64,000 nucleotides of DNA from Flavobacterium xinjiangense (GTDB taxonomy: Bacteria > Bacteroidota > Bacteroidia > Flavobacteriales > Flavobacteriaceae). Below the pieces are notes generated by a model. It worked only from the letters and a program-made list of their open reading frames with translations. It made no database searches and was not told where the DNA came from. Each line of letters opens with the position of its first letter. Position 1 is the first letter of the stretch. The stretch covers positions 471,480 through 535,479 of the forward strand of contig NZ_FRCL01000001.1 of assembly GCF_900142885.1 (NCBI RefSeq). The letters are read 5' to 3'. Shown here piece after piece: positions 35,373-46,048 of this stretch. A program made the translations under genes and the position numbers.

Positions 35373-38033
35373 CTAATTCAGAATAATTTTTTCAGTAAAT
35401 TCAAGGTTATCGCTATTTACTTTCAAAATATAAACTCCTTTTTGAAGACGGGATAAATCAATTGTTTTTAGATTATTAAATTCCTCATTTTTAAATTTAG
35501 CAACTACTCTTCCGTTGATATCAATTATTTGAATAGTAACTTTCCCTACATATTGATCAATATGTAGATTTACTTGCCCACTAGAAGGATTAGGATAAAC
35601 ACTCATTCCCTCATTGCTTTCAAAATCATTTACCGCAAGAACACAATTTGGTCCAGCCGCAGGAGCTGCAAAATCCTCTACCTGATCATTACCTATATTC
35701 CCATCGCCAGCTGACGCATTTACACCTAAACCTCGAGCTGCAAATACCCCCCAAATCATACAATAATCTTTACCACCGGTAATTGCCTGATCAGCTGCTA
35801 TAATTGCGTCTCTTGCACTAACAAAAGTGGGACTACACGGCATCAACTTAATACCATCTAATACAATTCGCATTAGTTTATTGTTCCCACCAATACCAGT
35901 ATACTTATTATCATCATATCCATATTTATTGATATAAGCCCAAGTCAAATCCCATAAAACGGTTGTCCATACAGAACCAGTACCATGAATTTCAGTCTGC
36001 TCGACTCCATCTTTATCCATGTACTGATATTTGTTCGTTTGTGCATAGGTCATCGGATTAATAGCCCTATCTGTAGAATACGGATAATCTCTTATTCCTA
36101 ATCCATCTGTTGATTGCATCGATACAAACGTTCCTATACCTCGTTTTGAAGTCCCAACATCACCCGGCTTGATTTGTAACATAAGAGCAAACCAATCAGA
36201 CCAGCCCTCTCCCATTTGGTCTGTGTTTTGAAGACAACTGGAATTATTTCGCCCCCCAGCTAAACGAGTTGAAATCCCGTGGCCGTATTCATGGGCAATT
36301 ATTCCATTATCAAAGTCTCCATCTGAATTTACAAACGGAGAGTTTTCCACCTGTAAGTTGACATTCACATTTTGCGTTTGCATTTGCGCTATAAGAGATT
36401 CTCCAACAGCCTGTGTTACACTTATAGCAGGAATCTTAATAGACGCATCAGCTCCCGACATAGTTATTGCACCATCTGCATTATTAACTATAATTACAGC
36501 TACCGCACCTGCATTTTGAGCGGCTTTTACTTTTACTACAAAAGTACAAGAACCTCTTCTTATTACCACAATTTTCTTATTCATCGCAGCCTCATTAGAT
36601 GGCGCAACACAAGCATCACTACTCCCACCTACACTATCCAAATACAAAACTAAATCGGATTGAATAAAATTAGGCGCTATAGGTAAATCAACCCGTCCAG
36701 GGTTAAAAGAATTTTGCTTAGCCACGTAACTTCCGGCAATATTTTGCGGAGAATTAACGATTATAGGTTTGATTTCAGGACCGGTATTCCATAAAAACAT
36801 TTGCATTCTAGGCTTACCCCCATCTACAGGCGTTGCAAAATTTGCGTTGTTTGTGCTCTGTGGATCTGCCATCGATCCGTCTTGAGCATCCGCATTCACA
36901 AAATCATTTTCTTTTCCCCCACGGGAATAATTGTTCTCTTGAAAATTCCCGCTAGCTTCATTAAAACCATATTGATACCAAATGTCATGCATCACATTAT
37001 TCATATAGAACAAATTGGTTGTCGCGGCACTTATGTATGAAGCTGCTTCGACCCCCGTACCACCATAAGGAAAATCAAAAACTAAACCCGCTCCCCCATC
37101 AGGACCATTTCCGACAACAATGTTATCACCGAGGAAGTCCTCTTTTGCCCAAACATTATTACCTCTTGTAACGGTAAATTCTGCACCATCAAAGCCATCA
37201 ATATCATGCCAGCCATAAGGGGAGGCTGTAGCATTTGCCGGATTTGATATTAATCTTCTTGCACTGTGATTCGGACTTTCATAATTAAAAGGAATGACAT
37301 TATATGAGCCTCCTCCCGCATACATAGGTGCCGCAGAAAATAATTGTTTATATGTAGCCTTTGCTGGCTTCATTAAAATATTATTCGCAGAGGAATAATG
37401 TTTTTTACTGTCAAAATTACAAGAAATGTTCAAGTCGTTTTTTTCCAATATTTCGCCATTCAAAGCATCAACTCTAACACTCCAAATATGATTGTGAGCG
37501 ACTGTGTTTATAGTAAAATCCCAAGCTAATTTTAAAGTATTTTCTTTGGTTAAATGATATACTAAATTTGCACTTACAGGCTCTTCAATAGACAGACCGT
37601 TTGAAATTTTAAATTTATATTGACCTGTTTTTTCCAGAATAGTAAATGGTGCAATAGCCGTAATATCTAATTTAAGATACGTTTTTGCCAAAGCATCAAG
37701 TACAGAAAGCGAAGGTTTGGTAGCATTTACTTTTTGAGATAGATTAGCTACAAAACGGTTACCTAAATTAATAACCTGACCCTCTTTTATCGAAAAATTA
37801 GAAAGTGCTCTAAATACTTCGATACCCTGATAACGTTGCAAAACATAACAGTTATTTATATTTGTAGTCGTAGAGTTTCCTTCACTTTCAATTATCCAAT
37901 CTTTAACATCAGCATTGGACACATCCAATTTAGCGGTTTTGCTATTCAGATATCTTTGAATCGTTTCAGCATTAGATTGTGAAAAACTAATAATAGGGAT
38001 AAAAAATAAAATTAACAGGGTAATTTTTTTCAT
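35373..38033 (-). CDS. Secreted M36 (fungalysin) metallopeptidase with PA domain and T9SS sorting signal
   Basis: An 886-aa exported zinc protease; start at 38033 (MKKITLLILFFIPIISFSQ signal). An FTP/PepSY-like propeptide (to about 230) precedes the M36 catalytic region with the zinc motif HEYGH (about residue 580) and the glutamate in the later GSVWTTVLWDLT segment. A PA domain (RRGSCTFVVKVKAAQNAGAVAVIIVNN, about 480-560) is inserted before the active site. The last 80 residues (VYPNPSSGQVNLHI ... GVYILKVNSDN) are a type A T9SS C-terminal sorting domain, so the protein crosses the outer membrane by T9SS. A -7 box lies at 38073-38080. Confidence 0.95.
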   Translation of the reverse strand: MKKITLLILFFIPIISFSQSNAETIQRYLNSKTAKLDVSNADVKDWIIESEGNSTTTNINNCYVLQRYQGIEVFRALSNFSIKEGQVINLGNRFVANLSQKVNATKPSLSVLDALAKTYLKLDITAIAPFTILEKTGQYKFKISNGLSIEEPVSANLVYHLTKENTLKLAWDFTINTVAHNHIWSVRVDALNGEILEKNDLNISCNFDSKKHYSSANNILMKPAKATYKQLFSAAPMYAGGGSYNVIPFNYESPNHSARRLISNPANATASPYGWHDIDGFDGAEFTVTRGNNVWAKEDFLGDNIVVGNGPDGGAGLVFDFPYGGTGVEAASYISAATTNLFYMNNVMHDIWYQYGFNEASGNFQENNYSRGGKENDFVNADAQDGSMADPQSTNNANFATPVDGGKPRMQMFLWNTGPEIKPIIVNSPQNIAGSYVAKQNSFNPGRVDLPIAPNFIQSDLVLYLDSVGGSSDACVAPSNEAAMNKKIVVIRRGSCTFVVKVKAAQNAGAVAVIIVNNADGAITMSGADASIKIPAISVTQAVGESLIAQMQTQNVNVNLQVENSPFVNSDGDFDNGIIAHEYGHGISTRLAGGRNNSSCLQNTDQMGEGWSDWFALMLQIKPGDVGTSKRGIGTFVSMQSTDGLGIRDYPYSTDRAINPMTYAQTNKYQYMDKDGVEQTEIHGTGSVWTTVLWDLTWAYINKYGYDDNKYTGIGGNNKLMRIVLDGIKLMPCSPTFVSARDAIIAADQAITGGKDYCMIWGVFAARGLGVNASAGDGNIGNDQVEDFAAPAAGPNCVLAVNDFESNEGMSVYPNPSSGQVNLHIDQYVGKVTIQIIDINGRVVAKFKNEEFNNLKTIDLSRLQKGVYILKVNSDNLEFTEKIILN

Positions 38034-38072
38034 AAATGTGGTTAAATTCAGCAAACAGGTTAATTATTGCCG

Positions 38073-38080
38073 CAAACTTA
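38073..38080 (-). promoter_or_regulatory. -7 promoter box of the M36 peptidase gene
   Basis: TAAGTTTG on the minus strand, about 40 nt before the start codon. Confidence 0.5.
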
Positions 38081-38126
38081 ATTATTTTTATTCGATTTAA
38101 CAATTAACCATTAAATTGTTCGTAAT

Positions 38127-39473
38127 TTAACTTTTGACTGCTGTGATTGTTTTATAAAATAGCAAAGCATTACCATCGGTAAGCAACGAAATAAAATGAC
38201 AAATATGCAGCAAGCGACTGTACAGGTTATCTTTTTCCAAATGATGCTTTTCTGGCAACATTTTTAAAATTAAAGAATCATAATTAGAGGCATTCCCTTC
38301 GAATTTATTGTTGAATGCAGTTATGAACTTATCTAATAAAGTTTGAATTATCTGATAACCCACAATTTCTTTCTCAATCACTTCTCTGCTTTGGTAAATA
38401 TTATTGACACTTATCTTGATAATATCGTCCATTTGCGCTTTATACTTGCTTTTGTCCATTATGGCATACGGGAATTTACCCTCCATAATAAGCGATTCAT
38501 TTTCGATAAAAACCTTTACTGCATCATTGATTAAACTACCAATAGCCAAAGCGCGTAAATAACTAATTCTATCTTCTTTAGTTTCTAAAGTCTTATATTT
38601 AACAGTATCTATACTGTCTTTCACCAATTTTATCAGATATTCCAAAGCAAAATCTTCAGAAACTAATCCTAAATTGATTCCATCTTCAAAGTCAATAATG
38701 GTATAACAAATATCATCAGCTGCTTCAACTAAATAAGCCAAAGGATGTCTTTCAAAACCAATATTACCTCCTGATTTATTAGAAATCAAACCCATGTCAG
38801 AAGCTACTTCCTGAAAAAAAGTTTTATCGGTTTGAAAGAAACCATATTTTTTATCGGCAATGTTTTTAGTTGGTTTTTTCGGCAGACTTTCTTTGGGATA
38901 TTTCATAAAAGCGCCCAGCGTTGCATAAGAAATTCGAAGTCCGCCTTCAATTCCCGGACGGCTTGCCGTAAGAACCGAAAAACCATTTGCATTTCCTTCA
39001 AAATCAATCAAATCCTGCCATTCTTTTTCAGAGAGCTGATCTTTGTATTTTTGCCCGTTTCCAATAGAAAAATATTCGCCAATCGCTTTTTCTCCTGAAT
39101 GTCCAAAAGGAGGATTTCCAATATCGTGCGCCAATGAAGCGGCAGCAACAATTGCCCCAAAATCATTCATGTGATAGCCGTGAACTTCTTTTAGATGCGG
39201 ATATTTTTCAATAATTTTTTTACCAACTAATCGACCTAAAGAACGGCCTACAACCGAGACTTCTAAACTATGCGTTAATCTGGTATGCACAAAATCAGTT
39301 TTAGATAACGGAATAACCTGCGTTTTATCCTGTAAACTTCTAAAAGCCGCCGAGAAGATAATACGATCATAATCAACCTCAAAACCCAAGCGGGTATCAT
39401 CTTGTTCTATACGCAATCTTTTGCCTTTGTCTCCCTGACGTTTTAGTGATAAAAGTTGTTCCCAGTTCATCAT
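38127..39473 (-). CDS. dgt: Deoxyguanosinetriphosphate triphosphohydrolase-like HD protein
   Basis: A 448-aa HD-domain phosphohydrolase that cuts dNTPs to deoxynucleoside and triphosphate. HD motifs: FVHTRLTHSLEVSVVGRSLGR, then AHDIGNPPFGHSGEKAI, and LVEAADDICYTIIDFEDG. The length is in the range of the Dgt type-2 group. It may lower or balance dNTP pools; note the ribonucleotide reductase genes 1 kb upstream on the same strand, separated by the RDD gene and terminators. Confidence 0.95.
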   Translation of the reverse strand: MMNWEQLLSLKRQGDKGKRLRIEQDDTRLGFEVDYDRIIFSAAFRSLQDKTQVIPLSKTDFVHTRLTHSLEVSVVGRSLGRLVGKKIIEKYPHLKEVHGYHMNDFGAIVAAASLAHDIGNPPFGHSGEKAIGEYFSIGNGQKYKDQLSEKEWQDLIDFEGNANGFSVLTASRPGIEGGLRISYATLGAFMKYPKESLPKKPTKNIADKKYGFFQTDKTFFQEVASDMGLISNKSGGNIGFERHPLAYLVEAADDICYTIIDFEDGINLGLVSEDFALEYLIKLVKDSIDTVKYKTLETKEDRISYLRALAIGSLINDAVKVFIENESLIMEGKFPYAIMDKSKYKAQMDDIIKISVNNIYQSREVIEKEIVGYQIIQTLLDKFITAFNNKFEGNASNYDSLILKMLPEKHHLEKDNLYSRLLHICHFISLLTDGNALLFYKTITAVKS

Positions 39474-39529
39474 ATTGTTTTTGGTAATTAGAATGGGCTA
39501 ATATAGAGAAAAGGTTGTGTTTAAAAACA

Positions 39530-39557
39530 AAAAAGCGGTCTAAAATGACCGCTTTTT
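39530..39557 (-). terminator. Terminator after the RDD gene
   Basis: AAAAAGCGGTC / GACCGCTTTTT, an 11-bp stem with a 6-nt loop, T-rich on both sides, 18 nt after the RDD stop. Confidence 0.9.
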
Positions 39558-39574
39558 TATCTTTTCTTATTTGC

Positions 39575-40054
39575 TTATTCCAAAGAAAACATTTTCATTT
39601 TCGCAACAAACTCATGCTTTTTCACCACATAAGTTGCAGATAAAGTATCGTGCAATCCTCTTTCCGATTTACCCAGAAATGAAAAAGGATCAATAGGGTT
39701 CAATCGGGATACGGTTCGTATCATAAAATTTTTAGTATTGGGTTTTGAGCCATCGACTCTTACTACCATAGTTTTAGTAAAATACTTCGCGAATGTTCTG
39801 GAAAAATACATCTCCGTAAATGCATAGTAAAAAAACAAAATTACGAGCCCAAAAAATAAATTCTCAATCAAACTCAATGATTTAACCCAGTTCGAAACCC
39901 CATAACTGTTCGTTACATCTCCAATTATATTTATGGTAGCTACTATACATACTGCGATGATATAAATAATCAGTAAATCTATAATGAAGTTTAGAAAACG
40001 TTCCCCTTTTGAAGCTAATAAATCATCTGTAATTGTAAATTTTTTATTTTCCAT
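39575..40054 (-). CDS. RDD family membrane protein
   Basis: A 159-aa protein with RDD-family features: ASKGERFLNFIIDLLIIYI (basic residues before the first helix), second helix LFFGLVILFFYYAFTEMYFSRTFAKYFTKT, and a conserved RTVSRLNPIDPFSFL region. Two or three membrane helices. The role of RDD proteins is mostly unknown; some are ion transporters. It is a single-gene unit. Confidence 0.88.
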   Translation of the reverse strand: MENKKFTITDDLLASKGERFLNFIIDLLIIYIIAVCIVATINIIGDVTNSYGVSNWVKSLSLIENLFFGLVILFFYYAFTEMYFSRTFAKYFTKTMVVRVDGSKPNTKNFMIRTVSRLNPIDPFSFLGKSERGLHDTLSATYVVKKHEFVAKMKMFSLE

Positions 40055-40155
40055 ATTTATTATTTTTGATTATTATGAAAAAGTCCATAACACTAATCAG
40101 TATCTCAAATATAGTGAATTATTTACAAATTCTAGGAGATCATTCCTGTTAACTT

Positions 40156-40215
40156 AGCCCCGATTAAATTGAAAATCCTTTTTTTCTGCCTTTTTTTTGG
40201 CGGATAAAAAGATTA
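40156..40215 (-). repeat. Dispersed intergenic hairpin element, copy 4 (degraded)
   Basis: AGCCCCGAT, then TGAAAATCC, T run, CTGCC...GGCGGATAAAAAGATT. Block order matches the reverse complement of copy 3, whose stem is ATCCGCC / GGCGGAT; the AGCAG block and the distal end are altered or lost. Confidence 0.6.
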
Positions 40216-40314
40216 CCTCACTATACTTTTATTTCCATAGGAGTTCAGTGAATTTCATTTGTAACGGAAAGCGGGACACGAGAGAAGCGAACTGACGAAG
40301 TAAATAGGACCAAA

Positions 40315-40347
40315 AAAAAGCAGCTATCATTACAATAACTGCTTTTT
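40315..40347 (-). terminator. Terminator after nrdA
   Basis: AAAAAGCAG / CTGCTTTTT with a 15-nt loop that can extend the pairing; T run on the minus strand. It lies 70 nt after the nrdA stop. Confidence 0.75.
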
Positions 40348-40417
40348 GTATTAAAATATTTTTTTTGACATCAACAATAGGATTTGATTATCAGATTACT
40401 TAGTTCATCGTAATGAC

Positions 40418-42826
40418 TTAAGAACCACACATTTCACATTCGTCCGGACCAGCATTTTTAGCCAGTTCAATCATGGTTCTGTATTCTTCAGCAGACATTT
40501 CCACCGCAACGGCTTCAACAGCAACTGGTTGTTCTTTTAATTCAATTGGTTCTGCTTTTTTGTCATTGTTTAATGTAAATTTAATCGCATCCACCGCAGC
40601 TTTTGTTCTTAAATAATACATTCCCGTTTTCAATCCGGATTGCCAAGCGTAGAAATGCATCGATGTCAATTTAGAATAATTCGCATTCTGCATAAACAAG
40701 TTCAATGATTGCGATTGATCCACAAAATAACCACGTTGACGTGACATATCAATAATGTCTTTCATTGACATCTCCCAAACCGTTTTGTACAATTCTTTCA
40801 AGTCTTGCGGAATATTTAGGTCTTGAACCGAACCGTTATTTCGCATTAATTCTTGTTTCAATGTTTCGTTCCACAAACCGCGTTCCACTAAATCGTGTAA
40901 TAAATGCTTGTTCACGACAATAAATTCTCCCGAAAGTACTCGTCTTGTGTAAATATTAGAAGTATACGGTTCGAATGCTTCGTTGTTACCCAAAATTTGT
41001 GAAGTCGAAGCAGTTGGCATTGGGGCCACTAATAACGAGTTTCTTACTCCGTGTTCCATTACTTCTTTTCTCAATGAAGCCCAGTCCCAACGTCCTGATA
41101 ATTCCTCATCTTTCAATCCCCAAAGGTTGTATTGAAATTCCCCTTGTGAAATTGGAGAACCTTTAAAAGTTGAATAAGGCCCTTCTTCTTTTGCCATTTC
41201 CATAGATGCAGAAACAGCAGCAAAGTATAAGGTTTCGAAAATTTCCTGATTCAGCGTTTTAGCTTCGTCACTGGTAAAAGGCAAACGCAACATAATGAAA
41301 GCATCAGCTAAACCTTGCACTCCAAGACCAATTGGTCTGTGGCGTTTATTAGAATTTTCTCCTTCTATTACCGGATAATAATTTCTGTCAATAACTTTAT
41401 TTAAGTTTCTGGTTACTCGTTTTGTAACGGTGTACAACAATTCATGATTGAATTTTTTGTTTTCCACAAACATTGGTAACGAAAGTGAAGCCAGGTTACA
41501 AACCGCTATTTCATCTTTAGAAGTAAATTCCATAATCTCCGTACACAAGTTCGATGAACGAATTGTACCCAGATTTTTTTGGTTTGATTTTCTGTTGGCT
41601 GCATCTTTGTACAACATGTAAGGAGTTCCAGTTTCAATTTGCGATTCTAGGATCTTCTCCCACAATTCATGCGCTTTGATGGTTTTTCTACCTTTTCCAC
41701 GTTTCTCGTAATCAATGTACATCGCTTCAAATTCTTCGCCATAAACATCATACAAACCTGGACATTCATTAGGACACATCAAGGTCCAATAACTGTCTTC
41801 CTGTACCCTTTTCATGAATAAATCCGAAGTCCACATCGCGAAGAACAAATCTCTTGCACGCATTTCTTCTTTTCCGGTATTCTTTTTCAAGTCTAGGAAT
41901 TCAAAGATATCCGCATGCCAAGTTTCGATGTAAATTGCAAAACTTCCTTTACGTTTTCCACCACCTTGATCTACATATCTTGCAGTATCATTGAAAACTC
42001 GCAACATAGGAACAATCCCGTTAGATGTTCCGTTTGTACCACGAATATATGAACCTGTCGCTCGAACATTGTGAATAGAAAGCCCAATTCCACCTGCTGA
42101 TTGCGAGATTTTTGCTGTTTGTTTCAACGTATCGTAAATTCCGTCAATACTGTCGTCTTGCATCGCCAAAAGGAAACAAGAAGACATTTGAGGTTTTGGA
42201 GTACCCGCGTTGAATAAAGTTGGAGTGGCGTGCGTAAAGAATTTTTTCGACATTAAGTCGTAAGTCTCAATCACTGATTCCAAATCGTCTAAGTGGATTC
42301 CAACCGAAACACGCATCAACATATGTTGCGGGCGTTCCACGATTTTACCGTTTATTTTTAGCAAATACGATCTTTCTAAGGTTTTAAAACCAAAATAATC
42401 GTAGTTAAAATCCCTGTTATATATCACATGCGAATCCAAGAATTCAGCATTTTTCATAATCACTTGATGCACTTCTTCAGACAACAAAGGCGCATCTTGT
42501 CCATTTCTCGGGTTTACATAATGAAACATATCGTTCATTGTTTCCGAAAATGATTTTTTTGTATTGGAATGCAAATTCGAAATTGCAATTCTCGCTGCCA
42601 ATTGTGCATAATCCGGATGCGCAATAGTCATCGAAGCCGCAGTTTCGGCTGCTAAATTATCTAATTCTGACGTAGAAACTCCATCATAAAGTCCTTCAAT
42701 TACTCGCATTGCTACTTTCACAGCATCTACCAAATCATTCAAACCATAGCATAGTTTTTTAATTCTATCTGTGATTTTGTCGAACATTACTGGCTCTTTG
42801 TGGCCGTCTCTTTTTACTACGTACAT
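40418..42826 (-). CDS. nrdA: Ribonucleoside-diphosphate reductase, alpha subunit (class Ia)
   Basis: Reduces ribonucleotides to deoxyribonucleotides with NrdB. The 802-aa protein starts with an ATP-cone ([22 protein letters not shown]), has PQMSSCFLL (active-site Cys), the finger-loop motif NLCTEIMEF with [10 protein letters not shown] (catalytic Cys of CNLASLSL), and [19 protein letters not shown]. The C-terminal CEMCGS carries the redox cysteines served by thioredoxin or glutaredoxin. nrdB lies 268 nt upstream on the same strand; the gap holds a repeat element, so co-transcription is plausible but not certain. Confidence 0.98.
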   Translation of the reverse strand: MYVVKRDGHKEPVMFDKITDRIKKLCYGLNDLVDAVKVAMRVIEGLYDGVSTSELDNLAAETAASMTIAHPDYAQLAARIAISNLHSNTKKSFSETMNDMFHYVNPRNGQDAPLLSEEVHQVIMKNAEFLDSHVIYNRDFNYDYFGFKTLERSYLLKINGKIVERPQHMLMRVSVGIHLDDLESVIETYDLMSKKFFTHATPTLFNAGTPKPQMSSCFLLAMQDDSIDGIYDTLKQTAKISQSAGGIGLSIHNVRATGSYIRGTNGTSNGIVPMLRVFNDTARYVDQGGGKRKGSFAIYIETWHADIFEFLDLKKNTGKEEMRARDLFFAMWTSDLFMKRVQEDSYWTLMCPNECPGLYDVYGEEFEAMYIDYEKRGKGRKTIKAHELWEKILESQIETGTPYMLYKDAANRKSNQKNLGTIRSSNLCTEIMEFTSKDEIAVCNLASLSLPMFVENKKFNHELLYTVTKRVTRNLNKVIDRNYYPVIEGENSNKRHRPIGLGVQGLADAFIMLRLPFTSDEAKTLNQEIFETLYFAAVSASMEMAKEEGPYSTFKGSPISQGEFQYNLWGLKDEELSGRWDWASLRKEVMEHGVRNSLLVAPMPTASTSQILGNNEAFEPYTSNIYTRRVLSGEFIVVNKHLLHDLVERGLWNETLKQELMRNNGSVQDLNIPQDLKELYKTVWEMSMKDIIDMSRQRGYFVDQSQSLNLFMQNANYSKLTSMHFYAWQSGLKTGMYYLRTKAAVDAIKFTLNNDKKAEPIELKEQPVAVEAVAVEMSAEEYRTMIELAKNAGPDECEMCGS

Positions 42827-42890
42827 ACTTTTGTTTGTTTTTAAAACAGAAAATCCCTTCGCTGTTTTTCGTTATTTGTATTATTTTTTT

Positions 42891-42972
42891 GGAGCTATTT
42901 CCAGCTATCCATTGCAATCTTTTTATCCGCCGAAAAGGCGGATAAAAAGGATTTTCACTGCTATCTGGGCTA
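42891..42972 (+). repeat. Dispersed intergenic hairpin element, copy 3 (most intact)
   Basis: GGAGCTATTTCCAGCTATCC, TTGCAATC, then a perfect stem TTTTTATCCGCC / GGCGGATAAAAA with a GAAAA loop, GGATTTTCACTGCTATCTGGGCT. It lies between nrdB and nrdA and takes up about a third of the 268-nt gap. Confidence 0.85.
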
Positions 42973-43093
42973 AGCAGCATCAGAAGCACAAAGAAATTTA
43001 GTAAAGTATTAAGACTTCAAAATGTTTTTTTTTAACATTACGATATTTAGAAAAATTAAGCTAAACCTTAATTCCTTAATGGTTTAAAAAAAA

Positions 43094-44071
43094 TTAAAAA
43101 TCTGCGTCAAAAGATATTTTTTGAGCATCACCGTCTGTATTCATAACTCCGGCTTTTTGATATTCAGCTACTTTCTTTTCAAAAAAGTTTGTTTTTCCTT
43201 GAAGCGAAATCATATCCATAAAATCAAAAGGATTCGAGGTATTGTATTCTCTATCGCAACCTAATTCAACCAACAATCTATCTGCAACAAATTCTAAATA
43301 TTGTGTCATCAACACAGCATTCATCCCAATCAAACTCACCGGAAGTGATTCTGTAATAAACTCTCTTTCTATATTCAAAGCATCTACAATAATGCTTCTA
43401 ATTCTTTCTTTTGGCACTTTATTCACCAAGTGGTGGTTATGTAAATGCACTGCAAAATCACAGTGAACGCCTTCATCACGAGAAATCAATTCGTTAGAAA
43501 ATGTCAATCCTGGCATTAATCCACGTTTTTTCAACCAATAAATAGAACAAAATGCTCCCGAAAAGAAAATTCCCTCTACAGCCGCAAAAGCAATCAATCT
43601 TTCGGCAAATGAATCAGACTCGATCCATTTCAAAGCCCAGTCTGCTTTTTTCTTAATAGCTGGAAAAACTTCTAAAGCATTGAACAATTCATCTTTTTCT
43701 GCTTCGTCTTTTACATAAGTGTCAATCAATAACGAATAGGTTTCGCTATGAATATTTTCCATCATAATTTGAAAACCGTAAAAGAATTTTGCTTCTGCAT
43801 ATTGCACTTCGTTCACAAAATTTTCAGCCAGATTCTCATTTACAATTCCGTCAGAAGCAGCAAAAAAAGCAAGAATATGTTTTACAAAATAACGCTCATC
43901 ATCAGAAAGCTTGTTATTCCAGTCATTCAAATCCTGAGACAAATCTATTTCTTCGGCAGTCCAGAAACTGGCTTCCATACTTTTATAAAATTCCCAAATA
44001 TCATGGTGTTTGATAGGAAAAATTACGAAACGATTTTTATTTTCTTGTAAAATTGGTTCAACTTGCGCCAT
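43094..44071 (-). CDS. nrdB: Ribonucleoside-diphosphate reductase, beta subunit (class Ia)
   Basis: The radical-generating subunit (325 aa). Iron and radical residues can be read: FWTAEEIDL (N-terminal helix), [10 protein letters not shown] (first Asp ligand), then [12 protein letters not shown] with the Glu-x-x-His ligands and the Tyr four residues after the His in the position of the stable tyrosyl radical of E. coli Nrd[18 protein letters not shown] supplies the second set. The tyrosine argues for the ordinary diferric-tyrosyl type. It is upstream of nrdA. Confidence 0.97.
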   Translation of the reverse strand: MAQVEPILQENKNRFVIFPIKHHDIWEFYKSMEASFWTAEEIDLSQDLNDWNNKLSDDERYFVKHILAFFAASDGIVNENLAENFVNEVQYAEAKFFYGFQIMMENIHSETYSLLIDTYVKDEAEKDELFNALEVFPAIKKKADWALKWIESDSFAERLIAFAAVEGIFFSGAFCSIYWLKKRGLMPGLTFSNELISRDEGVHCDFAVHLHNHHLVNKVPKERIRSIIVDALNIEREFITESLPVSLIGMNAVLMTQYLEFVADRLLVELGCDREYNTSNPFDFMDMISLQGKTNFFEKKVAEYQKAGVMNTDGDAQKISFDADF

Positions 44072-44335
44072 TATTAGTGTGTGTTTTTTTTGAGATTTTA
44101 ACGAAATTTTATACTTTCTGTAGATTACAAAGATTGTAAAATATTGCGACTAATAAAAGCCAAACTTATTCACAATCGGCTTTAGTTTTTAACAAATGAT
44201 ATAAATAGGAATATTTTTGACGATTATTACAGAAAACTGAATATCAGTCCATTGAAAAATAAAAAAGCACGTAAAGTACCGTAAAATATAGGATTATAAA
44301 AATAAAAAACAAGGACTTTTTTAATTATTTTGAAA

Positions 44336-44902
44336 TTACTTTTTCATGTCGAGAGCGACTTTTTCAAGCTCTGCATACCAGTCTTCCCCAAATTTTCTAA
44401 CCAATGCTTCTTTAACAAATTTATACACTGGCACCTCGAGTTCCTGACCTAAGGAACAGGCTGGGTCGCAAATATCCCATTTGTCATAATTGACAGCAGC
44501 AAACTCAGTAAAGTCTTTTACTCGAATTGGGTACAGATGACAGGAAACAGGTTTTTTCCAGTCAATTATTCCTTGATTATAGGCTTGTTCGATACCACAA
44601 AGGGCCGTTTTACCATCAAAAATAACGTAAGCACAATCTTTATTATCAATCAACGGTGTTTCAAGATCACCATCAGTACCATTTACCCAAGTTCCTTGCG
44701 CTTCAATAGCGGCAATTCCCTGTTTGCGCAAAAACGGCTTAACCTTAGGATATATTTCTTCCAAAATTTTTGTTTCTTCAAGACTCAGCGGAGCACCGGC
44801 ATCACCGTCTACACAACAGGCGCCTTTACAAGCTGACAAATTGCAAACAAAATCTTTTCCGAGTATGTCTTCTGAGACGATGGTTTTTCCTAATTGAAAC
44901 AT
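44336..44902 (-). CDS. DUF3109 cysteine-rich protein
   Basis: A 188-aa cytosolic protein. The N-terminal cluster [23 protein letters not shown] plus later [26 protein letters not shown] and CDPACSLG give about nine conserved Cys, resembling the YkgJ-type zinc/iron-chelate binding family. It probably binds a metal or iron-sulfur cluster; function unknown. It has a TACCTTTG -7 box at 44931-44938 and no operon mates. Confidence 0.88.
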   Translation of the reverse strand: MFQLGKTIVSEDILGKDFVCNLSACKGACCVDGDAGAPLSLEETKILEEIYPKVKPFLRKQGIAAIEAQGTWVNGTDGDLETPLIDNKDCAYVIFDGKTALCGIEQAYNQGIIDWKKPVSCHLYPIRVKDFTEFAAVNYDKWDICDPACSLGQELEVPVYKFVKEALVRKFGEDWYAELEKVALDMKK

Positions 44903-44930
44903 TATTTTGGGGTACTGTGATTATAAAGTG

Positions 44931-44938
44931 CAAAGGTA
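44931..44938 (-). promoter_or_regulatory. -7 promoter box of the DUF3109 gene
   Basis: TACCTTTG on the minus strand, 29 nt before the ATG. Confidence 0.5.
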
Positions 44939-45145
44939 GTCAAAGTATATGGTAATCTTTTAGTCAAAACCAACTTTAACCTTCTGCACATACGGAATAA
45001 TCCATCCGTAAAATCAGAATCAAAACAAATTTTAATTCAAAAAACCATAATTCATTTGTTTAAAAAAAACACTAAAAAAATTGCAATACCGCTATATTTT
45101 AACTGATAATTTGCCAAAAAGTTTAACTTTACCCTCAAAAAAGAT

Positions 45146-45724
45146 ATGATGGGATTCGATATAAGAGAAATTGTAACCGTAAGTATGGTCCTTTTTGCAG
45201 TAATTGACATTATTGGTACTATTCCCATTATCATCGATTTACGAGCAAAATTTGGACATATCGAATCAGAAAAAGCAACATTAGCTTCAGGGGCTATTAT
45301 GATTGTCTTTCTTTTTATAGGGGAGGAATTTTTAAATTTAATCGGAATCGATGTTCATTCTTTTGCTGTTGCAGGATCTTTTGTTTTATTTTTCTTAGCA
45401 CTAGAAATGATATTAGGTATCCGATTGTATCGCGATGAAGCGGCCAGCTCGGCATCAATAGTTCCAATAGCGTTCCCGCTTGTTGCCGGAGCCGGAACTA
45501 TGACCACTTTATTATCCTTGAAAGCGGAATTTCAAACTATTAATATTGTTATTGCTATAATCCTAAACATCATACTCGTATATATTGTTTTAAAATCATC
45601 TGCAAGAATCGAAAAACTCTTGGGAGAGAATGGACTTGGGGTGATTAGAAAGACTTTTGGAGTAGTTCTTCTTGCTATCGCTGTTAAATTATTCGCCGCT
45701 AATGTTAAAGGTTTGTTTGTGTAA
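45146..45724 (+). CDS. MarC family integral membrane protein
   Basis: A 192-aa inner-membrane protein with about six helices. Family marks are VTVSMVLFAVIDIIGTIPIIIDL near the N-terminus and FPLVAGAGTMTTLLSL in the middle. MarC proteins were once linked to antibiotic resistance, but that role is not supported; function is unknown. Two adjacent ATGs exist (45146, 45149). It stands alone. Confidence 0.92.
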   Translation: MMGFDIREIVTVSMVLFAVIDIIGTIPIIIDLRAKFGHIESEKATLASGAIMIVFLFIGEEFLNLIGIDVHSFAVAGSFVLFFLALEMILGIRLYRDEAASSASIVPIAFPLVAGAGTMTTLLSLKAEFQTINIVIAIILNIILVYIVLKSSARIEKLLGENGLGVIRKTFGVVLLAIAVKLFAANVKGLFV

Positions 45725-45844
45725 AATAAATTTTCATAAATTTACCCCATAACGCAACAAAGTATAAAAATATTTGATTTTTGTTAAAATAAATTTTTAA
45801 ATAAAAAATCTTAAATTTTTAAATAAAAAAAACAAAAAAATATC

Positions 45845-46048
45845 ATGAAAATCTTCACTAACATACTCGTGTTTTTAGCCTTAGCTTTAATCATATTTAA
45901 TGTTACTTTACTTGATTTTAGCCATCCTTTTCAAGGCAATAGTCTATATGCTATTATAGGTGTTGCAGCTTCTTTATGTGCCGTTTTAATTCTTTTAATT
46001 TTTAGAATGTCTAAAAAAATTGAAGAAAAAATGAATGACAAATTTTAA
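45845..46048 (+). CDS. Small two-helix membrane protein
   Basis: A 67-aa protein with two hydrophobic helices (residues 5-24 and 34-53) and a basic/acidic C-tail (SKKIEEKMNDKF). Its stop codon directly abuts the ATG of the FAD protein, so the two are translationally linked. It could anchor or assist that protein; no family is recognised. Confidence 0.75.
   Translation: MKIFTNILVFLALALIIFNVTLLDFSHPFQGNSLYAIIGVAASLCAVLILLIFRMSKKIEEKMNDKF

Larger units (their letters stand above)
40054..40418. other. Gene-free stretch between the RDD gene and nrdA
   Basis: It contains a degraded copy of the dispersed hairpin element (40156-40215) and the probable nrdA terminator (40315-40347). Between them, a segment with ACGGAAAGCGGGACACGAGAG resembles nothing I recognise. 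No ORF worth calling is present. Confidence 0.7.

Noticed and set aside
43748..44050. Plus-strand frames opposite nrdB
   Set aside because: Shadow frames with no start context or domain; nrdB is certain.
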